NCBI GenBank assembly: GCA_013122435.1
Contig: WYDT01000029.1
Coordinates: 1 to 64,000, forward strand
DNA from: Chloroflexi bacterium AL-N1
GTDB taxonomy: Bacteria > Chloroflexota > Chloroflexia > Chloroflexales > Roseiflexaceae
Length of the DNA stretch: 64,000 nt
Direction: 5' to 3'
The notes under the pieces: model-generated
Seen by the model: only the letters and a program-made list of their open reading frames with translations
What the model was told of the DNA's origin: nothing
Databases searched by the model: none
In this document: piece by piece, positions 9,247-19,222 of the stretch
Numbering within the stretch: the stretch's first letter is position 1
Layout: each line of letters opens with the position of its first letter
Translations under genes and position numbers: made by a program

Positions 9247-9534
9247 ATGACTCTTGTCTCAAAACTGGTCCTTGGTTTGGGGGCCACCGTCGCTGGATTA
9301 GGGGGAGCCTTTCTCCTGCTTGGAATTGGTATGTTTGCCTTTGGTCAGGGGTTTATTGCCACCGCCAACGCCTCCGACATTCCCACCACCTCTTCCACAT
9401 CGATTATCAGCCAGAGCGAATTTCTCATTGGCGCCGGGTCGATTTTTCTGGTGCCAAGTGCTATTGTGCTGGCTGTTGGCCTGGTTATTGGCGGCGCAGG
9501 TTTTGCGATAGGCCGAGGTCGGGCAAAAAGCTGA
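9247..9534 (+). CDS. Small two-helix membrane protein
   Basis: I do not recognise this 95-residue protein. It has two strongly hydrophobic glycine-rich helices (about residues 5-33 and 60-88) separated by a Ser/Thr-rich loop, and ends in a basic tail (GRGRAKS). The start is set by GAAGGG about 8 nt upstream of ATG 9247; another ATG at 9240 is in a different frame. It has its own terminator just downstream and is 150 bp from the molybdenum hydroxylase operon, so a link to that enzyme is not implied. Confidence 0.65.
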   Translation: MTLVSKLVLGLGATVAGLGGAFLLLGIGMFAFGQGFIATANASDIPTTSSTSIISQSEFLIGAGSIFLVPSAIVLAVGLVIGGAGFAIGRGRAKS

Positions 9535-9561
9535 ACAAAACTCCAGCTTAACACAAGCAAA

Positions 9562-9597
9562 ACGCACGAAGAGCTTCTTGCTTCTCGTGCGTTTTTT
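9562..9597 (+). terminator. Rho-independent terminator
   Basis: The stem ACGCACGA / TCGTGCGT (9562-9569 with 9584-9591), with further pairing inside the loop, is followed by a run of T (9592-9597). It lies 28 nt after the stop of the small membrane protein gene. The inverted arms may also serve the convergent sigma factor gene. Confidence 0.85.
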
Positions 9598-9632
9598 ATG
9601 GGGAACCGACCTGCTGCAAAGCGATTTTATCA

Positions 9633-10460
9633 TTAGGCTGATGGAACTCGTTTTTGGCGATCATAGCGTTTTTTGGGTGTAACCTCTGTTTGGTGCGGCC
9701 AATCGAGCATCTGCCGCAATTCTTGATTTCGGCTTAAACGATCCAACACATTGCGTTTTACGTTGTAGACATCTTTTACTGTACCAAAGAGATCCGGGCG
9801 GTGTTGCTGGATTGCAGTGGGTTTCATGCCCACCACAAACGATTGATAGACTACGACGCGCTCAGCTTCATCGTTCAGCTGTGTGTCAATATACTTCCAG
9901 AAATCTTCGCGATTTACTCTTTCCACGGCTTCCTCATCTGGTGCTGTTTGTGACGTGCTGGCCGCACGGAGCATTGGCTCTGGCAACACTTCAGCCCAAG
10001 ATTGGGTACGCACACTGTCGATCACCACACAACTGGCACACATCTGGAGATAGCTTAACAATCCCGCCAGATTATCAAACGAGTGAAACCGTTCGGCGGT
10101 GACAGCTTTCCAAAAGCGGGTGAATGCGGAAATAACAAAGAACTCGCTGCTTTCACCACTCTTGGGAAATGCGCCACATCGACGTACCCAACTCTCAACA
10201 AGTGGACCATACTGATTGTAAATATACTGCCAGGCGATCTCGTTGCGTTCTACCAATGCACGTCGAAACAATTCGTAGGCGAAGCGTGTATCGGTTGACC
10301 GACCAGTGTAAAATCGATTACTTTCAGTTAGCGAACGTTGTACTAATGTGCTTAAATTCATCTGTCGTAACGTGATTGGGCCGTCTGCCTGGGCATGGGT
10401 ATCGACCACCTCAGATCCCTGGCCGCTCAACCCGATTGTTTGGACTTGTCGTGACTGCAT
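9633..10460 (-). CDS. Sigma-70-like RNA polymerase sigma factor
   Basis: This protein of about 275 residues has a sigma region 2-like segment (LFRRALVERNEIAWQYIYNQ, then about 40 residues on a SAFTRFWKAV stretch) in roughly residues 60-165. A region 4-like segment (about 200-255, VVYQSFVVGMKPTAIQQHRP ... DVYNVKRNVLDRL) follows. This matches a divergent sigma-factor group common in Chloroflexota. The first 45 residues are unconserved and polar. ACGAGGAG abuts the upstream ATG at 10469 and lies 9 nt before the one at 10460, so the latter is preferred. No anti-sigma gene is adjacent. Its target promoters cannot be told from the sequence. Confidence 0.75.
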   Translation of the reverse strand: MQSRQVQTIGLSGQGSEVVDTHAQADGPITLRQMNLSTLVQRSLTESNRFYTGRSTDTRFAYELFRRALVERNEIAWQYIYNQYGPLVESWVRRCGAFPKSGESSEFFVISAFTRFWKAVTAERFHSFDNLAGLLSYLQMCASCVVIDSVRTQSWAEVLPEPMLRAASTSQTAPDEEAVERVNREDFWKYIDTQLNDEAERVVVYQSFVVGMKPTAIQQHRPDLFGTVKDVYNVKRNVLDRLSRNQELRQMLDWPHQTEVTPKKRYDRQKRVPSA

Positions 10461-10588
10461 CTGGTGCATCTCCTCGTTTTCGAGTCTGTGATGGATTTAT
10501 TGGTGAGCGGTTCATCAACAGACTATGTAAGCAATTCGTGTTGCTAGGTTGTGCTGGATATTCTTACTATAATCGAAAAGAGGACGCT

Positions 10589-10615
10589 GCGCTGTTAACT
10601 GTTTAACAGGAGCGC
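10589..10615 (-). terminator. Hairpin after the Crp/Fnr gene
   Basis: CTGTTAA-CTGT-TTAACAG forms a perfect 7-bp stem (10592-10609), extended by GCGC / GCGC with a one-base bulge. It lies 30-56 nt past the stop of the minus-strand Crp gene. There is no clear U-run on that strand, so it may be a weak or processed terminator. Confidence 0.4.
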
Positions 10616-10644
10616 TGTAAAATGTGTAACAATAGACAAAATAC

Positions 10645-11340
10645 CTATTGACAGCGTTGGAGCAGTGATTCTGAATCGAGGATCGTGATACGGTTGTCGG
10701 AGTCAACCGCGATGTATTGCTGTTGCTTAAAGAAGACCAGTACCTGATTTACCCGTACCCGTGAAGCGCCAACCAGATCTGCCAGATCGCTCTGGGTTAG
10801 TCGTAGTGGGATAAGTATCTCTTTGTCGCGGGTTGGTTGACCGTATTCCTGGGCAAACGTCAACAATTGACGTGCAACTCGACCAAACACATCGAGGGTT
10901 GCAATAGCTTGCACTTGTGCCCCAGAGATGCGCAAACGTCGTGAGAGAATACGGACGAGGTTGTAGGTCATGACAGGCATGGTTTGCAGACACCGATCAA
11001 ATACCTCACGATTGATCGCTAACAGCGTTGATGATTCTAATGTTACGACCGTTGCAGATCGACCAATATTATCAACGACACTCATCTCACCCACAATTTC
11101 ACCGGCACCCAGAATAGAGAGAATGACGATACTTCCATCGGGCTGCTCAGCATGGATTTTAACGGTCCCACTGAGAATAATATATGCAGCATCACCTGGT
11201 TCTTCGGCAGCAATAATAGGTGTTCCAGCCGCAAACGTTTTGCGGTGCATCAAGCGGCTCAGTTGTTCAAGTTGCTGAGACTCTACTCCCTGAAACAATG
11301 CTAACTCACCCAGCATGTTCGAATCCATGTAGCGTGCCAT
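10645..11340 (-). CDS. Crp/Fnr-family transcriptional regulator
   Basis: This 231-residue protein has an N-terminal cyclic-nucleotide-binding-like beta barrel (about 10-125: DAAYIILSGTVKI, GEIVGEMSVVDN, RSATVVTLE), a dimerisation helix (about 125-155) and a C-terminal winged helix. The recognition-helix region LTQSDLADLVGASRVRVNQV spans about 177-196. The conserved GE-x-R-S-A phosphate-binding cassette of true cAMP binders is only partly kept, and no FNR-type cysteine set is visible, so the ligand is unknown. A promoter with a palindrome over its -35 lies upstream, suggesting autoregulation. It is monocistronic. Confidence 0.92.
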   Translation of the reverse strand: MARYMDSNMLGELALFQGVESQQLEQLSRLMHRKTFAAGTPIIAAEEPGDAAYIILSGTVKIHAEQPDGSIVILSILGAGEIVGEMSVVDNIGRSATVVTLESSTLLAINREVFDRCLQTMPVMTYNLVRILSRRLRISGAQVQAIATLDVFGRVARQLLTFAQEYGQPTRDKEILIPLRLTQSDLADLVGASRVRVNQVLVFFKQQQYIAVDSDNRITILDSESLLQRCQ

Positions 11341-11378
11341 CAGAGAAATACCTTTATTGCTGTATGTATCCCTCTCAT

Positions 11379-11414
11379 ATTATACCGTTTCTCGGTATTT
11401 AGACAATGATCATT
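11379..11414 (-). promoter_or_regulatory. Promoter and overlapping palindrome of the Crp/Fnr gene
   Basis: On the minus strand there is TTGTCT (11406-11401), a 16-nt spacer and a perfect TATAAT (11384-11379), 38 nt before the start codon. The 10-bp palindrome AATGATCATT (11405-11414) overlaps the edge of the -35 element. An operator there would repress, so the regulator may control its own gene (inference). Confidence 0.5.
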
Positions 11415-11636
11415 ATGTCATAGATTGTTTTAGAAATACAATGGTGTAAATTATTTAACAGACAATCACGAAGGATTGTAGTATGCTGGTTTCTATAAGC
11501 CGGAAGACATGTAACTAAATAATTGGGTTTTGAAGTGATGTATATGAGCTTTTCATTTGATGCAGAAGCCATAACACATAGATGGAAGGTGACTCATAAG
11601 GTTGTGCTGGATATCACACCTGGTTAGGGGGTTGCC

Positions 11637-12056
11637 ATGCCTTTATTTGCCTATAAAAGTGAAGGGACGACTATGCTTGACCATTACCATATTGATGTGT
11701 CTACGAATGTGATTATGGTTAAAGCGGTTGGTTTGCTGACACTGGATAGTATCAAAGATCTGTTTGTAGAACCAATGCGCGATCCAGCCTTCATTTCAGG
11801 ACTAAACATCTGCTGTGATTTGCGTGATGTCAAAGTGGACATTTCTGCTCAGGCCATGTGGCAACTGGTCGAAGTCCATCGCCAGTGTGCTTTCCGTTGG
11901 GGTAAGGCAAAATGTGCGCTGGTTGCCTCTAGCAATGTAGTATTTGGGTTGGGTCGTATGTACTCAATGTGTGCTGAACCTGTGGACGAAATACCGCTGG
12001 AAGTACGTGTTTTTCGCGATATGACCAGTGCAAACGAGTGGCTCTCGCTAACGTAA
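11637..12056 (+). CDS. STAS/SpoIIAA-like small protein
   Basis: This 139-residue soluble protein has a pattern resembling the SpoIIAA-like/STAS fold: HYHIDVSTNVIMVKAVGLLT, LNICCDLRDVKVDISAQ, then a helix and AKCALVASSNVVFGLGRMYS. Similar single-domain proteins in other bacteria are of unknown role, often with lipid or signalling associations. Two starts are possible: ATG 11637 after TTAGGGGG, or ATG 11673 after GAAGGGA, which removes 12 unconserved residues and may be the true one. It stands alone, convergent with the Mrr gene. Confidence 0.6.
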   Translation: MPLFAYKSEGTTMLDHYHIDVSTNVIMVKAVGLLTLDSIKDLFVEPMRDPAFISGLNICCDLRDVKVDISAQAMWQLVEVHRQCAFRWGKAKCALVASSNVVFGLGRMYSMCAEPVDEIPLEVRVFRDMTSANEWLSLT

Positions 12057-12079
12057 TCGTGCGGGTTTCGACGATCAGT

Positions 12080-12760
12080 TCAAAAAATACTCATATAGGC
12101 ATTGATAAATAATACACTGTTTATAGCGACAGCACAGACAATAATAAACTGTAAGCGTATCCTGGCACGACGAGATCGTTGATTGCGACGATCTGCGGCA
12201 ACCCGCATCCAATGTGCGAGATCTTCCCCATCCCACAAATCGATAGGTTTCTCTTGCACCCACTCCTCACTTTGTGGCCCAAAACCGCCTGTCGTGACCA
12301 GTAGTGCATGATCAGCTTTCTCGTGATGACGTACGCCTTCTAGTGCGCGAACCATGTATGCTGGAACCGTGTTTTTGTATCGTTTGCATTGTACCACCCA
12401 TTTCTTCCCTCGTTGTGTTGCACGCACATCAACACCACCATCACCACTACCACCCTGATGTTCAATCCAATCCCAGCCCAGGTCACGCAACAACAGGACG
12501 ATTCGTTGCTCAAATTCAGTTGGTGTCAGGTCGAGTGCCTGTTTGAGCAGCAATTTTTCATTTGATACGTGCTGTCGTCTGCGCCGTGTGAACCAGAGGC
12601 CAAATAGCGTGAGGGTGACGGTGGTGGTGGCCAGTGGGATATACCAACGTGGGTCGAGTGCACGTAGGATGAAGATGCCAGCAGCAATGAGAAGAAGCGT
12701 TGTAAGGACTGATAGTTGTATCTGAAGTTGACGTTTTCTGCGACGATTGCGACGTGACAT
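12080..12760 (-). CDS. Membrane-anchored Mrr-type restriction endonuclease
   Basis: This 226-residue protein begins with a very basic N-terminus (SRRNRRRKR), two membrane helices (about 15-33 and 40-57), an Mrr_cat nuclease domain (about 75-190) and a third hydrophobic helix at the C-terminus (about 203-220). Catalytic residues of the PD-(D/E)xK fold are Asp111 (GGVDV) and Gln124-x-Lys126 (VQCKRY); the Gln variant is normal for Mrr. Mrr proteins cut modified DNA, but membrane-bound forms like this one have no known role. The start is fixed by AGAGGA 5 nt upstream of ATG 12760. An open frame extends upstream, but its sequence is not protein-like. Confidence 0.85.
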   Translation of the reverse strand: MSRRNRRRKRQLQIQLSVLTTLLLIAAGIFILRALDPRWYIPLATTTVTLTLFGLWFTRRRRQHVSNEKLLLKQALDLTPTEFEQRIVLLLRDLGWDWIEHQGGSGDGGVDVRATQRGKKWVVQCKRYKNTVPAYMVRALEGVRHHEKADHALLVTTGGFGPQSEEWVQEKPIDLWDGEDLAHWMRVAADRRNQRSRRARIRLQFIIVCAVAINSVLFINAYMSIF

Positions 12761-13545
12761 AAAGATCCTCTGTAGTCCATTGCAGAGTCGGACAATACCG
12801 CGTATCATACCACGATTTTGCATCATCGCTGCAACATATGTTCTGTTGAGAACTGGGTTAATCAAGAGAAAGCACCATAAGAAGCGCTGGAGCGGTAGAG
12901 CGGCTGAGCAGTGGAGCGTGTCGTGATACGTAGGTGTGGCGGAAAAGTCCACCCGGAGAGTTTGAACACAGAAGGGCAGAGTAACAAAGACGCAGAGATA
13001 AGAAGCGATTGAGCGATGGGTCATTGGAGGATGCAATCACGACGTAGCGGCGGTTTGCAACCGTCGACTTATGTTGATTGTGGAGTGATGAGGGCATTGA
13101 TCAACGGTATCCGCACATTCTTCCACCCACGAGGCATGCGCCCCGATTTTGACAGCAATTACCTGCATCGCTTGCGGGGTCCAGAGGTGGTGACCCACCC
13201 CACAAGCACCTACCTCCTCGGGCAACACGAACCCAGCGGGCAATAGAAGCATACCAAGTAACGGGAGTGCAGCCTCTTGCGGTTATTGTGCAAAAGTACT
13301 ATCATATCATCATAGTTGGCGTCATAATGTCTCTACACCTCGGTGACATCAACAGAAAACGGTATAAACACGGCAAAACAGCCTTTCTGAGGAGGGCGTT
13401 CGCAAATTGGTGGTTAAAAGTTCCCAAACGGGCGCTGGCCATGTGCAAGTGTCGGACTTTTAACCAGGATATATGTTATGACAAAAGGAAATAGATCGTC
13501 TCGCAAATTTACATAGGTTTTGAGACAGAAAGTGTTTTTCGAGGA
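12761..13545. other. Intergenic region before CRISPR array 2
   Basis: No convincing gene is seen in these 785 bases. Around 12885-12920 there is a run of GAGCGG/GAGCAG-like units (GGAGCGGTAGAGCGGCTGAG) of the kind also found at 43785 and 44950. A long inverted repeat, GGTTAAAAGT (13412-13421) with ACTTTTAACC (13456-13465), may form a hairpin 200 bp before the array. The last 250 bases are A+T-rich. Confidence 0.5.
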
Positions 13546-13659
13546 TTGACAATGTATGGTATACTCTAAGCATAAATTCGACCGCACAGGACGGCTTGTA
13601 CGCGGCGAAACGGTGTCATTCCGATCTGGAACTACCCTTGGGTACATTAAAAATCGAGC
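13546..13659 (+). promoter_or_regulatory. Probable leader and promoter of CRISPR array 2
   Basis: TTGACA at 13546-13551 is followed about 19 nt later by CATAAA (13571-13576), a possible -35/-10 pair reading into the array about 85 nt before the first repeat. The surrounding 150 bases are A+T-rich, as leaders usually are. Orientation follows from the repeat ending in GAAAC on the plus strand and from the duplicated spacer at the far end; the array's own edges give little degeneracy to confirm it. Confidence 0.4.
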
Positions 13660-16600
13660 TTTCGCTAACCTTCGACTCGCTGAGAGTACTGAAACAGTAT
13701 ACCACAAAAAGAAATAAAAACAAGTACTTTTTCGCTAACCTTCGACTCGCTGAGAGTACTGAAACTCAGTTAGGGGAACCTTCTGTGCTTCATATACCGC
13801 TTTCGCTAACCTTCGACTCGCTGAGAGTACTGAAACGAGACACAAGATCAAAGTAGACATATTCACTGTTTTTTTCGCTAACCTTCGACTCGCTGAGAGT
13901 ACTGAAACCGCTACAGCTGGGCCTGTGCGCTGAGTAGCTATGTGATTTCGCTAACCTTCGACTCGCTGAGAGTACTGAAACGCGGTAGGATAGATAGTCG
14001 TCGTTAGTAGGGTTGGTTTCGCTAACCTTCGACTCGCTGAGAGTACTGAAACAGCTTCACCTTGTTGGCCCCGTCAAGCTCCTCCAGTTTCGCTAACCTT
14101 CGACTCGCTGAGAGTACTGAAACTTCAGATCGATTTAGTCGCTCAAATCTAGCCACCATTTCGCTAACCTTCGACTCGCTGAGAGTACTGAAACTCTGCC
14201 TCGGCCCGCATGGATAATCTATCAGGGGATTTCGCTAACCTTCGACTCGCTGAGAGTACTGAAACTTGTCTGCTATCAATTTCCACTGCTTAAGCATCTC
14301 ATTTCGCTAACCTTCGACTCGCTGAGAGTACTGAAACTCCGCTCGTTCAGTGTGGAGGTAGATGACAACGCTTTCGCTAACCTTCGACTCGCTGAGAGTA
14401 CTGAAACGTGGATTATTTACAGAGAGTGAACCTGATTTCGGAAGTTTCGCTAACCTTCGACTCGCTGAGAGTACTGAAACTTTTCCCACCAGACCGGGGC
14501 CAGATAATCACCCCATTTCGCTAACCTTCGACTCGCTGAGAGTACTGAAACTTGTTACGGCATACATCAACGAGGTCTTACCAGAAGTTTCGCTAACCTT
14601 CGACTCGCTGAGAGTACTGAAACTTTGAATACCAGCACTCGCACGCAACACTAAGTGAGTTTCGCTAACCTTCGACTCGCTGAGAGTACTGAAACGTTAC
14701 CATAGCTTTTCTTTGTATTGAGTGGGAAGGGTTTTCGCTAACCTTCGACTCGCTGAGAGTACTGAAACATTCGCCTAACACGGCAGGATTTCGTTTCGAC
14801 AACGCTTTCGCTAACCTTCGACTCGCTGAGAGTACTGAAACCTCAACAGGCTCAGACCAGTGGGGTTGATAAAGTGTTTCGCTAACCTTCGACTCGCTGA
14901 GAGTACTGAAACTCTTTGACATTTCCCGTGGCTCTGCGGGGCTCTGATTTCGCTAACCTTCGACTCGCTGAGAGTACTGAAACCCCGATACTGGCCGTGG
15001 GACGCCGATCCCGTCCACGTTGTTTTCGCTAACCTTCGACTCGCTGAGAGTACTGAAACGCTTCTGGCGGGGCTATAGGAAATTAATAAGGACGTTTCGC
15101 TAACCTTCGACTCGCTGAGAGTACTGAAACTCTTGGGGAGTTTCGTCAAGGCAACATGTCTATTCATTTCGCTAACCTTCGACTCGCTGAGAGTACTGAA
15201 ACATGAAGGCGATGACAGCAGTGTTGGCAGGGACGGTTTTCGCTAACCTTCGACTCGCTGAGAGTACTGAAACGAAATAGGGCTTGTGCGAGAAGTGAGG
15301 GAGACACTTTCGCTAACCTTCGACTCGCTGAGAGTACTGAAACCTAGCGGCGTATGCGTCGGGAGGGACGAGCGTTGCTTTCGCTAACCTTCGACTCGCT
15401 GAGAGTACTGAAACTTCACGGCGACACGAACTACCTTGCAGGAAGGTCATTTCGCTAACCTTCGACTCGCTGAGAGTACTGAAACTGTGGGGATGGTAAC
15501 GCATTGGAATGGTGGTAAGGCTTTCGCTAACCTTCGACTCGCTGAGAGTACTGAAACACTTATTCGATATATCAGAACAGATATAACAGAGTTTCGCTAA
15601 CCTTCGACTCGCTGAGAGTACTGAAACCGCACTAGCCCTTTCGAGATTGTTTAGCGGGCTCTCATTTCGCTAACCTTCGACTCGCTGAGAGTACTGAAAC
15701 CTCTCGATACACCGGGAACGTCGCAGGCGTCTACGTTTCGCTAACCTTCGACTCGCTGAGAGTACTGAAACACGTACCAACAGAAATCTCCATACTCTTC
15801 TAAGAGATTTTCGCTAACCTTCGACTCGCTGAGAGTACTGAAACGCGTATTCAACAGATGGAGCAAGCAATTGAATTATTTTCGCTAACCTTCGACTCGC
15901 TGAGAGTACTGAAACGTCTATTATCACTACTCTGCCCGTGTCTTCACATATTTTCGCTAACCTTCGACTCGCTGAGAGTACTGAAACTCTGGAAGTCATA
16001 GATAGCGCTGTAAGTCTTACGGATTTCGCTAACCTTCGACTCGCTGAGAGTACTGAAACTGTATAACAATCACCGCTAATCATCGTCGTCTGTGTTTCGC
16101 TAACCTTCGACTCGCTGAGAGTACTGAAACTGCAAAGCTTTGGCCAGATGTGGTCGCAAGAGTTGGTTTCGCTAACCTTCGACTCGCTGAGAGTACTGAA
16201 ACACTGACTGGGAGTGTGCATTTCACATTTAATATTGTTTCGCTAACCTTCGACTCGCTGAGAGTACTGAAACCTGAAGCGTTTGACGGATAGCGTTCTT
16301 AGGGTAGTTTTCGCTAACCTTCGACTCGCTGAGAGTACTGAAACTGGTAGTCAACCTCTATACGGGTAGCGGGAACAAGTATTTCGCTAACCTTCGACTC
16401 GCTGAGAGTACTGAAACTAAACAGAAACCCGACATATTCATCGCTCAGTGTGTGTTTCGCTAACCTTCGACTCGCTGAGAGTACTGAAACGTGGTAACGA
16501 TACAACAAGCACGTAAGCTCATTATTTCGCTAACCTTCGACTCGCTGAGAGTACTGAAACAAATTGATTACGTCAAGCGTTCTATTGCGACAATGTTTCG

Positions 16601-19002
16601 CTAACCTTCGACTCGCTGAGAGTACTGAAACTGTTGGACATAGACACAGTTGCTACTTGGTTCGGCTTTCGCTAACCTTCGACTCGCTGAGAGTACTGAA
16701 ACGTCTCAGACGCGATGTATCGCATCATCAACTGTTCTTTCGCTAACCTTCGACTCGCTGAGAGTACTGAAACTGTCTTTGAGCCATCCGATCACGCTTT
16801 TAATAGCTTTTTCGCTAACCTTCGACTCGCTGAGAGTACTGAAACGCTGATAGTGCAGATCAGCATTGTGGATACAATAGTTTCGCTAACCTTCGACTCG
16901 CTGAGAGTACTGAAACAATAGCACGGCTGGATCAATACGGTGTAGCCGTGCTTTCGCTAACCTTCGACTCGCTGAGAGTACTGAAACTCATCGGGACAGT
17001 GCCAGTATGGATCAGGGTCACTTTCGCTAACCTTCGACTCGCTGAGAGTACTGAAACGCCGTTGGCGTCAACCTCGTCGGCAAAACGATTAATTTCGCTA
17101 ACCTTCGACTCGCTGAGAGTACTGAAACTGGACCGAGTGCACTCAGATATTTAGGATGGACACAATTTCGCTAACCTTCGACTCGCTGAGAGTACTGAAA
17201 CACATGGACGTATCCATGTCAGCACCGTCAGCTTTTCTTTCGCTAACCTTCGACTCGCTGAGAGTACTGAAACTTTAAAAGGGGTTGAGTTAGTTATCGT
17301 CGCAGCATTTCGCTAACCTTCGACTCGCTGAGAGTACTGAAACTGTCAATCGGTATCTTCCAGTAGTTGATGCCGAAATTTTCGCTAACCTTCGACTCGC
17401 TGAGAGTACTGAAACAAAGCAAAGTATTGATCTTTAGCTATTCTGACTTCATTTCGCTAACCTTCGACTCGCTGAGAGTACTGAAACATGGTTGTAATTA
17501 ACTCCTTTCCATACGGTACAATTTTCGCTAACCTTCGACTCGCTGAGAGTACTGAAACTCTGGACCTGATGTGTCTGCAACTTCAAACGTAACTTTCGCT
17601 AACCTTCGACTCGCTGAGAGTACTGAAACAAGGTCAACAGTGGTACTTACAGAACAATAGTGATGATTTCGCTAACCTTCGACTCGCTGAGAGTACTGAA
17701 ACTTATCGGTTTTATCGGATCGCTTGAAATGGGTGGATTTCGCTAACCTTCGACTCGCTGAGAGTACTGAAACTCGGCTTTGGTCCGGGCCAGGGCTGCT
17801 TTACTCCGTTTCGCTAACCTTCGACTCGCTGAGAGTACTGAAACATGGAGGCAGTCCAACCTGAATCGTCTGAAAAACCTTTCGCTAACCTTCGACTCGC
17901 TGAGAGTACTGAAACCGTGAAAACTCCATAAATCCAGTTTATGAACTATTTTTATTTCGCTAACCTTCGACTCGCTGAGAGTACTGAAACCTATCCATAT
18001 GTCCAGGTTACCCCATTGCCATCATTTCGCTAACCTTCGACTCGCTGAGAGTACTGAAACTCAACGGCAACGCCATAAATTTCGCTGGAGAGGTTTTTCG
18101 CTAACCTTCGACTCGCTGAGAGTACTGAAACCTCATCCACCGTTATACGTCCGGTGGCAATACCGATTTCGCTAACCTTCGACTCGCTGAGAGTACTGAA
18201 ACTAAAGAGCTAGAGCGTGCAGAGCGCAAGCAGCGATTTCGCTAACCTTCGACTCGCTGAGAGTACTGAAACTTGTATGGTCTCTCACAAGCAGGTACAG
18301 CTTTTGTAGTTTCGCTAACCTTCGACTCGCTGAGAGTACTGAAACTCCGGTAAGTTTGACAGCGGGGCTTCAGGGCAAGGGATTTCGCTAACCTTCGACT
18401 CGCTGAGAGTACTGAAACCTTTCATAAACCATTTTAGTGAATTTCTAGTAAAAGCATTTCGCTAACCTTCGACTCGCTGAGAGTACTGAAACTTCAGTGT
18501 AGGTAGAGAGTAGATAGAAAGAAAATTGAAATTTCGCTAACCTTCGACTCGCTGAGAGTACTGAAACTGTCCACAGTCCCTCACACCCAGGCCCTCCAAC
18601 GTATTTCGCTAACCTTCGACTCGCTGAGAGTACTGAAACCCGATCACAGAAAGGTGTAAAGATGGAAATCTGGATTTCGCTAACCTTCGACTCGCTGAGA
18701 GTACTGAAACGGTGAGAGGAAAAAATCCCTCAGCGGGGTTGTAGCTTTCGCTAACCTTCGACTCGCTGAGAGTACTGAAACACTGGTATTGGGCACTCAG
18801 GCGCTCGTACAGCGCCTGATTTCGCTAACCTTCGACTCGCTGAGAGTACTGAAACACTGGTATTGGGCACTCAGGCGCTCGTACAGCGCCTGATTTCGCT
18901 AACCTTCGACTCGCTGAGAGTACTGAAACCTGTCGATGACTTCCGTAGACAACTCAAACTCGGAAATTTCGCTAACCTTCGACTCGCTGAGAGTACTGAA
19001 AC
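13660..19002 (+). CRISPR. CRISPR array 2, 75 repeats, 36-nt repeat
   Basis: A 36-nt repeat starting TTTCGCTAACCTTCGACTCG and ending GAGAGTACTGAAAC recurs about every 72 nt. By hand count there are 75 repeats and 74 spacers of 34-39 nt. The repeats are identical wherever I checked, including the last one. The spacers at 18782-18819 and 18856-18893 are identical to each other. Several spacers contain internal inverted repeats (16917-16951, 17202-17237, 18132-18166 and the duplicated one). The repeat is unrelated to that of array 1 except for the terminal GAAAC. No cas genes lie on either side. Uniform repeats imply an active or recently active array served by cas genes elsewhere. Confidence 0.99.
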
Positions 19003-19155
19003 TTGTCTTAATATTCCCCTGTTTGAGTTGCTTGATTGCGTCTTGCTCATTCACGATAACCTCTCAGGATTGATGTTTGTTAGGTATACTATTCCTGAAG
19101 CGCCCAAAAGGTTGGGGGGTGAAATCTAGCCAGAGGTTTTAGTGCCCACAACAAA

Positions 19156-19181
19156 GAAGGCCACTCTTGCGAATGACCTTC
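19156..19181 (-). terminator. Terminator of glpD
   Basis: Read on the minus strand, GAAGGTCA ... TGGCCTTC (one G-T pair) is followed by TTTGTTG. It lies about 42 nt past the glpD stop codon and separates glpD from the CRISPR array. Confidence 0.65.
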
Positions 19182-19222
19182 TACTGGAAACAAACGAATA
19201 GTACGAAATGACTGGATTTGTT

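Noticed and set aside
12761-13036. N-terminal extension of the Mrr protein by 92 residues
   Set aside because: The extra part is not protein-like, and a good ribosome-binding site (AGAGGA) stands directly before ATG 12760.
13596-19129. Many open frames on both strands in CRISPR array 2, with recurring SLTFDSLRVLK and VSVLSASRRLAK
   Set aside because: They are repeat translations; the 36-nt repeat is a multiple of three, so frames stay open when the spacer length allows.
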